Shown piece by piece: positions 9,563-20,485 of a DNA stretch of 64,000 bases. The notes beneath the pieces were generated by a model. It was not told the origin of the DNA and ran no database searches. It saw only the letters and a list, made by a program, of their open reading frames with translations. Within the stretch, counting starts at the first letter, position 1, and each line of letters begins with the position of its first letter. The position numbers and the translations under genes were made by a program. Origin of the DNA: Pseudomonas sp. 8Z (GTDB lineage Bacteria; Pseudomonadota; Gammaproteobacteria; Pseudomonadales; Pseudomonadaceae); NCBI RefSeq assembly GCF_902506535.1, contig NZ_LR733826.1, positions 217,079-281,078 of the forward strand. The letters are read 5' to 3'.

Positions 9563-9712
9563 GAGTTGTCCTTAAATCGCTACCTCCGGTCTGAGCCGGA
9601 TCGAGTGTTGAGTCATGTCGACCCGCAATTGCATCCGGGCGATGACCGTTCTTTAACCCGTAGAAGCAGCTTCAGCCGCAAAGCCTTGTCCGACTGAAGC
9701 GCTCCTGCGTCG

Positions 9713-11482
9713 TTACAGACCTTGCTCGCTCAGCCACAGGTTGAGCGCCGCGAGTTGCCACAGCTTGGAGCCGCGCAGTGGCGTGAGCTGGCTCTGCGGG
9801 TTGGTCAGCAACTGGTCGAGCATGCTCGGGTTGAACAGGCCGCGATCCTGGCTTGGGTCGAGCAGCAGATCGCGTACCCAGCCGAGGGTGGCGCCTTCCA
9901 GATGCTTGAGGCCCGGCACCGGGAAGTAACCCTTGGGCCGGTCGATCACTGCACTGGGTATGACCTTGCGCGCGGCTTCCTTGAGCACGTACTTGCCGCC
10001 TTCGGGCAGCTTGAACCGTGCCGGGATACGCGCCGACAGCTCGGCCACGCGGTAGTCGAGGAACGGCGTGCGCGCCTCCAGGCCCCAGGCCATGGTCATG
10101 TTGTCCACGCGCTTGACCGGGTCGTCGACCAGCATCACCGTGCTGTCCAGGCGCAGCGCTTTGTCCACTGCTGCCTCGGCGCCGGGCATGGCGAAGTGCT
10201 CGCGGACGAACTCGCCGGCCATGTCGCCGGTCAGCCAGGCTGGCTGCACGCAGGCGGCGTATTCGTCGTGTTCGCGGTCGAAGAAGGCGGCGCGGTAGGC
10301 GGCGAAGGCATCCTTGGCGCCATCGACCTGCGGGTACCAGTGGTAGCCAGCGAACAGCTCGTCAGCGCCCTGGCCGCTCTGCACCACCTTGCAGTGCTTG
10401 GCCACTTCGCGCGAGAGCAGGTAGAAGGCGATGCAGTCGTGGCTGACCATCGGCTCGCTCATGGCGCGGAAGGCCTGCGGCAGTTGCTCGATAATCTCGT
10501 GCTCGCCGATGCGCAACTGGTGGTGGCGAGTGCCGAAATGCTGGGCGATCAGATCCGAATACTGGAACTCGTCACCGCGCTCGCCGCCGGCGTCCTGAAA
10601 GCCGATGGAGAAGGTCAGCAGGTTTTCTACGCCCGCCTCGCGCAGCAGGCCGACCAGCATGCTCGAATCGACACCGCCGGAGAGCAGCACGCCGACATCC
10701 ACCGCCGCGCGCTGACGAATCTCCACCGCCTCGCGCATGGCTTGCAGCGTGCGGTCGCGCCATTCTTCAAAGCCGTAATTCACTTCCTCGCCTTGCGGGC
10801 CGAACTGCAGCGTCCACCAGGTCTGTTGCTCGACCTGGCCGTTTGCGTCGACACGCATCCAAGTGGCAGGCGGCAGCTTCTCGACACCCGCCAGGATGGT
10901 ACGCGGTGCCGGCACCACGGCATGGAAGTTCAAATAGTGGTTGAGGGCCACGGCATCCAGCGTCTTGGCAATATCGCCACCTTGCAGCAGGGCCGGCAGC
11001 GACGAGGCGAAGCGCAGGCGCTCGCCAGTACGCGACAAGTACAGCGGCTTGACGCCAAGGCGGTCGCGGGCGATGAACAGGCTTTGCGTGTCGCGCTCCC
11101 AGACGGCGAAGGCGAACATGCCGTTGAGCTTGGGCAGCAGCTTTTCGCCCCAGGCGTGATAGCCCTTGAGCAGCACCTCGGTGTCACCGCCGGAGAAGAA
11201 GCGATAACCCAGCGTTTCCAGCTCGGTGCGCAATTCGGGGTAGTTGTAGATGGCGCCGTTGAACACCATCGACAGGCCGAGATCGCTGTCGATCATCGGC
11301 TGACCCGAGGCTTCGGCCAGATCCATGATCTTCAGGCGGCGATGACCGAGTGCGATGGGACCCTGACTATGGAAGCCATGGGCATCTGGGCCGCGAGGGG
11401 CCATGTGATGGGTGATGCGTTCGACAGCCGCCAGATCCGCGGGGCGTCGATCAAAACGTAGTTCTCCAGCTATTGCGCACAT
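9713..11482 (-). CDS. asnO: N-acetylglutaminylglutamine amidotransferase (asparagine-synthase-like)
   Basis: A 589-residue class II glutamine amidotransferase. It begins MCAIAGELRFD, so Cys2 becomes the N-terminal nucleophile; RGPDAHG and the MVFNGAIYNY segment complete the glutaminase half. The synthetase half carries the pyrophosphate loop VLLSGGVDSSMLVG (about 263-276) and SGQGADELFAGYHWY. It resembles asparagine synthetase but is specialised to amidate the C-terminus of the NAGGN dipeptide, an osmolyte made under salt stress. First gene of the operon, AAGGA upstream. A 108-bp gap separates it from a divergent marR gene, which may control it. Confidence 0.93.
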   Translation of the reverse strand: MCAIAGELRFDRRPADLAAVERITHHMAPRGPDAHGFHSQGPIALGHRRLKIMDLAEASGQPMIDSDLGLSMVFNGAIYNYPELRTELETLGYRFFSGGDTEVLLKGYHAWGEKLLPKLNGMFAFAVWERDTQSLFIARDRLGVKPLYLSRTGERLRFASSLPALLQGGDIAKTLDAVALNHYLNFHAVVPAPRTILAGVEKLPPATWMRVDANGQVEQQTWWTLQFGPQGEEVNYGFEEWRDRTLQAMREAVEIRQRAAVDVGVLLSGGVDSSMLVGLLREAGVENLLTFSIGFQDAGGERGDEFQYSDLIAQHFGTRHHQLRIGEHEIIEQLPQAFRAMSEPMVSHDCIAFYLLSREVAKHCKVVQSGQGADELFAGYHWYPQVDGAKDAFAAYRAAFFDREHDEYAACVQPAWLTGDMAGEFVREHFAMPGAEAAVDKALRLDSTVMLVDDPVKRVDNMTMAWGLEARTPFLDYRVAELSARIPARFKLPEGGKYVLKEAARKVIPSAVIDRPKGYFPVPGLKHLEGATLGWVRDLLLDPSQDRGLFNPSMLDQLLTNPQSQLTPLRGSKLWQLAALNLWLSEQGL

Positions 11483-11590
11483 AGTTCCTTACCGGTGTTG
11501 CCGTTGGGGAGTGGCTCGTGACTGAGCCTTTTACACCAAAACAAAATAATGCTTTCATGTCAAAGTTTTGGTTGTGATGAATTGGTGCTT

Positions 11591-12064
11591 ATGAGTGATA
11601 AAAAAGTTCCTGTTGAAATAGATTTGTCATCTGTCATGGCTTTTGAAATGCCGCTGTTCCAGGCCTTGCGTCGGTTGCAGCAAGCCGGAGAAGTGCACGC
11701 CAAGCGCCTGGCTCGCTTCGGCGGGCTGACGCCGATGCAACTGATGATCTTGCAGGTACTGGCCAGTGAGACGCGGCTGACCGCCAGCGTACTTAGCAGC
11801 CGCGTCAGCCTCACGGCGGCGACGCTTTCCGGCTTACTCGACCGCCTCGAAGAACGTGGCCTGTTGCAGCGCCAGCGCGATGACCAGGATCGCCGCCGCC
11901 AATGGCTCTTGATCAGCGATGCCGGGCGCGAGTTGATCGAGCAGGCGCCATCGCTGATGCCGCCGGGGTTCAATCAGCGTTTCGCGGCGTTGACGCAGTG
12001 GGAGCGGCACAGTCTCACTGCAGCGTTGCTGCGCGCTGCTGAACTGTGCGGAGAGATGGACTGA
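11591..12064 (+). CDS. MarR-family transcriptional regulator, divergent from the NAGGN operon
   Basis: A 157-residue winged-helix protein. The MarR core is visible at about 45-125: LTPMQLMILQVLA, LTASVLSSRVSLTAATLSGLLDRLEERGLLQRQRDDQDRRRQWLLISDAG. The start at 11591 gives a protein beginning MSDKKVPVEID; a frame to 11549 adds 14 residues without a better ribosome site. It is divergent from asnO, as PA3458 is from PA3459, so regulation of the NAGGN genes is the natural guess, not shown here. The gap between them is AT-rich and contains CAAAAC and GTTTTG half-sites. Confidence 0.88.
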   Translation: MSDKKVPVEIDLSSVMAFEMPLFQALRRLQQAGEVHAKRLARFGGLTPMQLMILQVLASETRLTASVLSSRVSLTAATLSGLLDRLEERGLLQRQRDDQDRRRQWLLISDAGRELIEQAPSLMPPGFNQRFAALTQWERHSLTAALLRAAELCGEMD

Positions 12065-12152
12065 GGTTTCGTGCTTTTTTCAGAAAAAATTCAAGCAGGG
12101 TGTTGACTTAGCGTCGCTGCCTGCATAAAGTGCGCGCCTCGCTAAGGCACAT

Positions 12153-12228
12153 GGGTGGTTAGCTCAGCCGGGAGAGCATCTGCCTTACAAGCAGAGGGTC
12201 GGCGGTTCGATCCCGTCACCACCCACCA
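12153..12228 (+). tRNA. tRNA-Val (anticodon TAC)
   Basis: A full 76-nt cloverleaf. The acceptor stem is GGGTGGT/ACCACCC, the anticodon loop CTTACAA gives TAC, and the T-arm has GGTTCGATCC. The CCA end is encoded. It precedes two tRNA-Asp genes in the same direction and is probably co-transcribed. Confidence 0.96.
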
Positions 12229-12260
12229 TTAGCGAATTTGGACGAAAGTCCAGCCGACGC

Positions 12261-12337
12261 GCAGCGGTAGTTCAGTCGGTTAGAATACCGGCCTGTCACG
12301 CCGGGGGTCGCGGGTTCGAGTCCCGTCCGCTGCGCCA
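12261..12337 (+). tRNA. tRNA-Asp (anticodon GTC), copy 1
   Basis: A 77-nt cloverleaf: acceptor GCAGCGG/CCGCTGC, anticodon loop CTGTCAC (GTC), T-arm GGGTTCGAGTCCC, encoded CCA. It is identical along its length to the second copy at 12446, and the 20 bases before both copies are also nearly the same. Confidence 0.97.
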
Positions 12338-12445
12338 TTATTTCCCAGGTCGACCTTATGTCGGTTTGAGATGGCAAAGCCCGCAAGGGCGCCATCAGAT
12401 GCAAGACGCTTTAAAGAGTTCTCTGGACGAAAGTCCAACCGACAC

Positions 12446-12522
12446 GCAGCGGTAGTTCAGTCGGTTAGAATACCGGCCTGTCACGCCGGGGGTCGCGGGT
12501 TCGAGTCCCGTCCGCTGCGCCA
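12446..12522 (+). tRNA. tRNA-Asp (anticodon GTC), copy 2
   Basis: Identical to copy 1. The leader GACGAAAGTCCAACCGACAC differs by two bases from the leader of copy 1, so a unit of about 185 bp including the leader was duplicated. A strong terminator follows directly. Confidence 0.97.
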
Positions 12523-12528
12523 TATACG

Positions 12529-12563
12529 AAACCCGTCGATCGCAAGATCGACGGGTTTTTTAT
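12529..12563 (+). terminator. Terminator of the tRNA-Val/Asp/Asp cluster
   Basis: AACCCGTCGATC-GCAA-GATCGACGGGTT followed by a T-run: a 12-bp perfect stem with a GCAA loop, 6 bases after the second tRNA-Asp. Confidence 0.92.
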
Positions 12564-13537
12564 TGGGCGATTGGTGGGGGTAGAAGGGCTTCACGCTGGG
12601 CTGGCAGGTTTGTGTGCGGTGTTTTGGACGCCGCTGCTGTGTTCTCAGATATTCTGGGTTTCGCCCCCTCGGGCGACTCACTTTTCTTTGAAATGCGCAA
12701 AGAAAAGTAAGCCAAAGAAACGCACCCCCGCCATCCGGGTCTCGCTGCGCTCGACTTCCCTCACTCCGGCACCGCTCCGGGGTCGGCTTGCAAGGGCCAT
12801 CCATGGCCCTTCAAGCCTCTCGTGGCATCCATGCCACTCGCCCCCTGCGCAGTGCCTACGTTCGGCCTCCTGAAGGGGGTATTCGCGCGCCTGAACGAAC
12901 AGGCATGCCATGGGCTGCTCGGTGTGTTCTGGTAGTTGTGCAGGCGCGATGTGGCTGTCGAATTAAACCAATAAAACTCCGGGCTATTTCTGGGGTGCCT
13001 TCGGTTCAGGCGCGTGCAGAGCCCGCCCAGGAGGGCGAACGGAATCGTCGTGGAAGAGGTCGAGCGACAGGATGTCGCGAGAGCCACGGCGGGCCATGGA
13101 TGGCCCATCGTGGCGGGCCTCTGGAGCGGCGATGGAGTGAGCGAACCCTCGCGCAGCGAGGGCCGGATGAACGGGCGGAGGGTTTGGTTACTTTGCCCGC
13201 AAAGTAACTCGCCTGGGAAGGCGAAACCAAAGACATCAGCAAAAACGCGGCAATTCGAAACAGACACCAGAACAACTCACACCGTATTGCCAGTCCGATA
13301 TCAAGCCCGGCTTCCCCATGATTCCGCGAAGATCCTTTTTATTGGGCGATTGGTGAGGTGTTGGGGGAGGGTGGTGTTCGCGTCGGGGGCGTAGGTTTGT
13401 ATGTTGGTGTTCTGGGCGTTGGTTGTGGTGCCGATTTATGCCAGAACGATTCCCCCTGCGGCTTTCCGTCATCTTGTCTTCATGCAGGCAAAGTAGCTTG
13501 CTATCGGTCAAACGAAATGAACCGAGGAGACCACCAG
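12556..13537. repeat. Non-coding repeat block with direct-repeat edges and an imperfect inverted core
   Basis: No credible gene lies here. The 20-mer TTTTTATTGGGCGATTGGTG occurs at 12556-12575 and again at 13336-13355, and the roughly 80 bases after each copy also resemble each other. Between them are two modules in opposite orientation. The left one (about 12680-12860) has ACTTTTCTTTG...CAAAGAAAAGT, a CTCGCTGCGCTCG run and GGCCATCCATGGCC. The right one (about 13080-13235) has GGCCATGGATGGCC, CTCGCGCAGCGAG and GTTACTTTGCCCGCAAAGTAAC in reverse order. Such blocks often yield false ORFs on both strands. Confidence 0.6.
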
Positions 13538-13621
13538 ATGGACGATTATCAGGAAGAGCTGCTCGAACGCGACGCCTTCGATCAGGACGTAACTGAAGCG
13601 GACGATGCCACCGAGCTTTGA
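13538..13621 (+). CDS. Possible small acidic protein, 27 residues
   Basis: The frame reads MDDYQEELLERDAFDQDVTEADDATEL and stops at 13621. GAGGAG lies 8 bases before the ATG, a strong ribosome site for so short a frame. The peptide is very acidic (11 Asp/Glu of 27). Its end overlaps the end of the opposite AraC-type gene by about 40 bases. I do not recognise a family. It could be a real small protein or a chance frame; a longer in-frame start at 13358 is not believable because that part is repeat DNA. Confidence 0.45.
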   Translation: MDDYQEELLERDAFDQDVTEADDATEL

Positions 13622-14664
13622 ATCTCGCTGCTGCCTCGGCGTTGGGCGCGGCGGTAGTCGCCGGGCGTTTGCCCGAGCCAGCGTTTGAATGCGCGCTGGA
13701 AGGCTTCGGCCGAGGCGAAGCCGAGCAAGTAGGCGATCTCGCCGAAGGCCAGTTCGGTGTCGCGGATATAGGCCGTGGCCAGGTCGCGGCGGGTGTCGTT
13801 GAGGATGGTGCGAAACTGCGTGCCTTCCTCGGCCAGTTTGCGCCGCAGTGTCCAGCTCGGCAGTTGCAGGCGGCGCGCGACTTCCTGCAGATCCGGTTCA
13901 TGACCGTGTAGCAGCGGCCCGAGTAGCTGAATCACCCGTTCGCGCAGGCTGCGGGTGCGGGTCAGTTGCTCCAGTTCCCGTTCGCATAGCTCCAGCAAAT
14001 GCCGCCAGGTGCCCGGACAATGTTCCGGGTTGCGCAGGGCCAGGGTTTCGTTGCTTAGGCGCAGGCGGTTGGTGCCTGTCGCAAATTCCACCGGGCAGCC
14101 GAAGGCGTTCGCGTAACACTCGCCATACTCGGGCGCGGGAAATTCGATCTCGACCTTCTCCAGGCTGATTGAGTGGGCAATCACCTGGCTCAGATTGCTC
14201 TGCCAGCCAGCCAGCACTGAATCCACCACGAAACGGTTGTAGGCGTTGTACGGGCTGATGGAATAAAAGTGCAGCCAGGCGCCGCGTGCGTCCTCGTTAA
14301 AGCTGGAGCGACCTCGGTAGTTGGCGGTATACAGCGGCTCGAAGCGGGTCAGGGTGCGTGCCGCTTCGCGAAGGTCGGGGGCCTGGGCTGCGCAAATGCC
14401 CGCCAAGCCGATGTGCGCGAGGCGTATCAGTCGGCCCATGAGCAAGCCCAGCGAGGCATCGCCGCTTAGGGTGATAGCGCTGTGGCCCAGGCGCATGTAG
14501 CGCGGTATGGACAGGCGTGCACGTGGCTCGGCCAGGCGTTCGTGATCCAGGCCGAACTGTGCCAATAGCGGCTGTGGGTCATGGCCGTGCTCGGTGAGTG
14601 CAGCGGCCAGCGCCTGGGTAAAACCAACGGATAGATCGCCCAGGCGAACGCGGGAGGCTTTCAT
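13582..14664 (-). CDS. AraC-family transcriptional regulator
   Basis: A 360-residue regulator of the OruR/ArgR-like AraC type: an N-terminal Arabinose_bd-like sensor domain (about 15-200, with QPLLAQFGLDHERLAEPRARLSIPRYMRL) and a C-terminal double HTH (about 255-345; VARRLQLPSWTLRRKLAEEGTQFRTILNDTRRDLA and AFGEIAYLLGFASAEAFQRAFKRWLGQTPGDYR). The ATG at 14664 overlaps the stop of the upstream nitrilase-like gene (ATGA), so the two are translated together. It sits beside fadH with the opposite orientation, as PA3094 does near PA3092. The effector is unknown. Confidence 0.88.
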   Translation of the reverse strand: MKASRVRLGDLSVGFTQALAAALTEHGHDPQPLLAQFGLDHERLAEPRARLSIPRYMRLGHSAITLSGDASLGLLMGRLIRLAHIGLAGICAAQAPDLREAARTLTRFEPLYTANYRGRSSFNEDARGAWLHFYSISPYNAYNRFVVDSVLAGWQSNLSQVIAHSISLEKVEIEFPAPEYGECYANAFGCPVEFATGTNRLRLSNETLALRNPEHCPGTWRHLLELCERELEQLTRTRSLRERVIQLLGPLLHGHEPDLQEVARRLQLPSWTLRRKLAEEGTQFRTILNDTRRDLATAYIRDTELAFGEIAYLLGFASAEAFQRAFKRWLGQTPGDYRRAQRRGSSEIQSSVASSASVTS

Positions 14665-15689
14665 AGCCACACATTGATCAGTTGCGCGCCGCTGTGTGCG
14701 TCGCCGTAGAGCGGTTGGCCGGGCTCGACCGCCAGGCTGCGCGGTTGCATATTGTGGCTCCAGAGGCGGCCGCGCAATTGTACGGCGATGGCGGCGCGCA
14801 AGCCGTGTTGCTGTAGTCGCCCAGCTAGCGCCTGAGCCTGCTCGGCACTGGCTTGCTCGCTGGCTGGCAGGGCCAGCAGTTCGGCCTGTTGCTCGGCCAG
14901 CAGGTGGTGGTGTTGGGCGTCATGTGCGTCGTTGCCGAGCAGTACGCCGAGGCGGCCGGCTGGCGTTTCCAGTACCTGTAGTCGCGAGGCAGGCGCTGAG
15001 GCGACGGCCTGCTCGCCGTGTGTTTGGCGCTGGGGTTGGCCGAGCGGATTGCCAGCCTTATCGAATACCAAGCTGACGTTATAGAGCGGCCCTGTGGTGA
15101 CCTTCAACTGGCCGTGCTCGACTCGCGGCTCTGGCAGGACGATGGAACCGGCCACCAGGGTGACGCCATAGTCGCGCGCCAGGCCGCCGAACAACTGTTG
15201 ATAGTCGCGCGCCATGGTCTTTGCCTTGGTGCGCAGCAGTGCATCCTGCAGGCGGGATTCGCCTTGTGCCGTCAACAGCGCTTTGCTGAAGGCCAGTGGG
15301 TTGCTGGCGGCCAGCCAGCGCAGTGCTTGTTGTCGATCCTGGGCTTGATACAGCTCGTCCTTTTCCCCGACGGCCAGTAGCCAGGTGCCGATGTGCTCGG
15401 GCAGGACGACCACCGTGCGCGCGTTGAGCAAGCCCAAATCGCGAGCGTGGTCGAGGTAGGCGGCGAGTTTCAGGCGCAGGCGCGCGACACTCTGGTAATC
15501 GCTGGTGACCAGTTCGGGCTGGATGCCCAGCAGGTTGCCGCGTGCGCTCGGCCGCCCCTGATCCAGGGCAAGATGGCTGCGCAGGTCGGACAGATAGCGC
15601 ACAGGGTCACGTTGCTCGCACCAGTGGGCGTAAGCCCCGAGGCTGCCAGTCAGGAGGATGGCGATGAAGAAGATGATCAGTCGCTGCAT
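14661..15689 (-). CDS. Nitrilase-superfamily carbon-nitrogen hydrolase, membrane-anchored
   Basis: A 342-residue protein with an N-terminal hydrophobic anchor (MQRLIIFFIAILLTGSLGAYA) and a carbon-nitrogen-hydrolase-like fold. Segments that fit: LRLKLAAYLDHARDLGLLNARTVVVLPEHIGTWL (catalytic Glu in PEH) and an RDYGVTLVAGSIVLPEP segment; GVLLGNDAHD replaces the usual C-containing 'GxxxCxD' motif, so the nucleophilic cysteine seems absent (Asn-Asp in its place). Catalysis is therefore doubtful. The start at 15689 begins the hydrophobic anchor; an upstream frame to 15746 adds 19 charged residues. Translationally coupled to the AraC-type regulator. Confidence 0.72.
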   Translation of the reverse strand: MQRLIIFFIAILLTGSLGAYAHWCEQRDPVRYLSDLRSHLALDQGRPSARGNLLGIQPELVTSDYQSVARLRLKLAAYLDHARDLGLLNARTVVVLPEHIGTWLLAVGEKDELYQAQDRQQALRWLAASNPLAFSKALLTAQGESRLQDALLRTKAKTMARDYQQLFGGLARDYGVTLVAGSIVLPEPRVEHGQLKVTTGPLYNVSLVFDKAGNPLGQPQRQTHGEQAVASAPASRLQVLETPAGRLGVLLGNDAHDAQHHHLLAEQQAELLALPASEQASAEQAQALAGRLQQHGLRAAIAVQLRGRLWSHNMQPRSLAVEPGQPLYGDAHSGAQLINVWL

Positions 15690-15765
15690 GACGGTAGGTT
15701 CTTGAAGCAGGCGGTTCAGGTTAGGTCGGGTTGGGCTTCGTGCCAAGCGTGGATGTTGCTTTTGA

Positions 15766-17925
<2,160 letters not shown>

Positions 17926-18149
17926 GGGCGGGGGCTGATTTCTTTACCGGCTTCGTCACAGTTTCGGCGTTCAGCCGCCTTTGTCGCGGCTTGTGCGCCG
18001 ATTTCGTGCTAACCGAGTCACATTGCCGAGGTTGCGTTTTCCCCTAGACTTGCCTGACCAATCACGGACGACGTCTGCGCCAAAGCATTTTTTGCTCTGG
18101 TGCACGGCGCCGTGCGCGCATATTCCCCCGTTGGTTCAGAGGGTCATCG

Positions 18150-19517
18150 ATGAGCATGCAGAACAAGCCGCAGATGGTGGACGCCGTGATGTTCTTCAGC
18201 GATCGCGGAATCTGCAAGCAGATGCTGTATCCCGAGTTCGAGGCCTTGCTCGATGGTGTAGTGAATATGCCCGAGTTCGCCGACGAGCAGATGCGCGTGG
18301 TCTACGTGGTGATCAATCCGCGTTTGCTGGTTAAGGCTGCCGTGTTCTTCTTCCTCGACTTCGATGAGGATGGCCGCCCGGATCGTGGCTGGAACATGCC
18401 GCTACAGCATCTGGCTGACCGTGCCGGGCGTGGGCCGGACATGGGCGCCGGGCCGATTCGTCTGGCCTGCCGCAGCCAGTGCCCGGTGTCTTGGCATCAG
18501 ATGCACCTGTGGGATCCGAGCTTGGCGCCAGGGCACAACGATCTGGTGCTGCTGCGTGATGCGGTCAAGCGCAACCAGCTCGGCTTGCTTGTCGAGGAAG
18601 AGGCTGCGCCTGCGGTGGTCGCTGAGCGTCTGCAGGTGGCCTCCGAGGATAAGTGGTACGCGCCGGATCCGGCCAAGGAGGTGGCCGATCAGATGGCGCA
18701 GAAGATGGATCAGGAACACCGCGCCAAGACCGCGCAACTGATCCAGCAGCAGCGTTTGCGCATCGCCAGTTTGACTCAGCAGCACGAAGAGGAACTGGCC
18801 AAGCTCAAATTGGCCGCTGAAGAGCAGACCACGCGGTTTCGTGCGCAGTTGCAGGGTATGCAGCAGACGCTACGTCAGCAGGAAGAACTCAACGCCAGTC
18901 TCAAGGCACAACTGGTTGCCCAGGCTGACAGCTATCAGCACAGCCGTGAGGAGCTGACCCAGCAATTGCAGGCCGTGCAGCGGCATGGCCGTACCGAGAG
19001 CGATATTCTGCGCGCGCAGTTCGAGGCCGAGCTGCAGGCCAAGGTGGCCGCTGCGGTGGCGGAGTACAAGGAGCAGGTGGCGGTGCGTGACGTCGAACTG
19101 GCTTACTGCAGTGAGCTGGAGGCGCAGCAGCAGGCGGAAATCGAGCGCTTGCAGCGAGAGCGTGACAGTTTCGCCAGTCAGGGCGGTGATCAAGTGCTGG
19201 AGCGTTTGGCGCGCTTGGGTGTGGTCTTCGTGGTTTATCATCCCGGCGCTGGGCATCTGACCATTGCCCTGCAGGATGTCGCCCGCTATCAGGACAACCC
19301 CATGGCCTATGCCGCTGCCAAATGTTTCGTTTCCGAAGACCAATACCGTCGCTGGCTTGATCACTACCAGCAGCCGACCTGTAACGCGCAGCTCGCGAGT
19401 GGCGAGCGCTGTGCGATCCCCATTGATCGCGTTGACACGCCCAGTCGCTTCGTACTCGGGGAGTCCAACTGCTGCGCCCGGCACAAGACCAATAGTCGTC
19501 TGCGCACTGTTGGTTGA
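18150..19517 (+). CDS. Conserved coiled-coil protein of unknown function
   Basis: A 455-residue protein. The N-terminal domain (1-170) is globular (VDAVMFFSDRGICKQMLYPEFEALLDG...CRSQCPVSWHQMHLWDP). Residues about 195-345 are a long Gln/Glu-rich coiled coil. A C-terminal domain (about 350-455) contains cysteines in CNAQLASGERCAIP and SNCCARHK, which could hold a metal ion. No known enzyme motif is seen. It lies downstream of fadH and overlaps the next gene by a few bases, an arrangement like PA3091, so it belongs to the conserved Pseudomonas block. The function is unknown to me. Confidence 0.85.
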   Translation: MSMQNKPQMVDAVMFFSDRGICKQMLYPEFEALLDGVVNMPEFADEQMRVVYVVINPRLLVKAAVFFFLDFDEDGRPDRGWNMPLQHLADRAGRGPDMGAGPIRLACRSQCPVSWHQMHLWDPSLAPGHNDLVLLRDAVKRNQLGLLVEEEAAPAVVAERLQVASEDKWYAPDPAKEVADQMAQKMDQEHRAKTAQLIQQQRLRIASLTQQHEEELAKLKLAAEEQTTRFRAQLQGMQQTLRQQEELNASLKAQLVAQADSYQHSREELTQQLQAVQRHGRTESDILRAQFEAELQAKVAAAVAEYKEQVAVRDVELAYCSELEAQQQAEIERLQRERDSFASQGGDQVLERLARLGVVFVVYHPGAGHLTIALQDVARYQDNPMAYAAAKCFVSEDQYRRWLDHYQQPTCNAQLASGERCAIPIDRVDTPSRFVLGESNCCARHKTNSRLRTVG

Positions 19518-20485
19518 CCTTGGCGATTGTACTTCCTGACTGGCAACCCCGTGCGCCGGTGCAGCGTATTCACCTCGACTGGCTGGAGGCGGCAGGGGTC
19601 GAGTTGGCCTGCTTGCGTCTGGATCTGATCGATCCGCTGATCAGCGGCAACAAGTGGTTCAAGCTTGCCCCTCATTTACAGCAGGCGTGTGCAGCCGGTG
19701 CTCAGGGCGTGATCAGCCTGGGCGGTGCTCATTCCAACCACCTGCATGCTCTGGCGGCTGCCGGTCGGCGTTTTGGTTTTGCCAGCATTGGCCTACTGCG
19801 AGGTTCGCCCCAAGACACGCCAACCGTGCGTGACCTGCAGGCGTTTGGCATGCAGGTGCATTGGCTGAGTCACGGTGAGTACCGCACGCGTCACGCTGCT
19901 GATTTCTGGGCGCCCTGGTTGGTGCGTTACCCGCACTATCATCCCGTCAATGAAGGCGGTCTGGCCCTGGCTGGCGCCGAGGGTTGCCAGCCATTAGTGG
20001 CGATGGTCGAGCAGCAACTGCCTCGGTTGGGATGGACGGACTTCCACGGTTGGTGGCTGGCCGCTGGCACCGGCACGACATTGGCTGGGCTGGTATTGGC
20101 CGAGCGAGGGCGGCGCCTGGTGCACGGCGCCTTGGCTGTCCCTGCGCGCTATGGTGTGCCCGAACAGGTGCGTGCATTGCTGCGGGCAGCAGGGCATCAG
20201 GCGCAGGCTTATCACTTGTTTGAGGCTGCGCGCGGTGGCTTCGCGCGCGTCGATACGCAACTAGTGAACTTTATCAGCGTAACCGAACACGCCTGTGGCG
20301 TGCCTTTGGAGCCGCTGTATACCGGCAAGGCTCTGATGGCATTGCGGCAGCAGGTGCTGGGCGGTTACTTTGCTCGCGGCAGTCGCCTGGTCTTCGTTCA
20401 TACCGGCGGCTTGCAAGGACGGCGGGCAGCGCTTGGCTCGCGTGCTGACTACACTGAGATGCAGAGCTTGGATGCCATCACATGA
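19514..20485 (+). CDS. PLP-dependent enzyme, ACC deaminase/D-cysteine desulfhydrase family
   Basis: A 323-residue fold-type II PLP enzyme. LISGNKWFKLAPHLQQA contains the Lys that binds PLP, and GVISLGGAHSNHLHALAAAGRRFGF is the next conserved strand; GWWLAAGTGTTLAGLVLAERG binds the phosphate; the end FVHTGGLQGRRAALG is typical. The family includes D-cysteine desulfhydrase and ACC deaminase; the true substrate cannot be told. The start is a TTG at 19514 that overlaps the previous stop; TTG at 19520 is an alternative. It overlaps the next gene by ATGA. Confidence 0.88.
   Translation: MTLAIVLPDWQPRAPVQRIHLDWLEAAGVELACLRLDLIDPLISGNKWFKLAPHLQQACAAGAQGVISLGGAHSNHLHALAAAGRRFGFASIGLLRGSPQDTPTVRDLQAFGMQVHWLSHGEYRTRHAADFWAPWLVRYPHYHPVNEGGLALAGAEGCQPLVAMVEQQLPRLGWTDFHGWWLAAGTGTTLAGLVLAERGRRLVHGALAVPARYGVPEQVRALLRAAGHQAQAYHLFEAARGGFARVDTQLVNFISVTEHACGVPLEPLYTGKALMALRQQVLGGYFARGSRLVFVHTGGLQGRRAALGSRADYTEMQSLDAIT

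Noticed and set aside
9722..11461. Long 579-residue frame opposite asnO
   Set aside because: A GC-rich antisense shadow of asnO, whose motifs are complete on the minus strand. The same holds for the long frame opposite fadH (15787-17721) and that opposite pepN (26481-28634).
12571..13400. Several 80-168 residue frames on both strands
   Set aside because: They lie in repeat DNA, are rich in Arg/Pro/Ser, overlap each other in opposite directions and lack ribosome sites.
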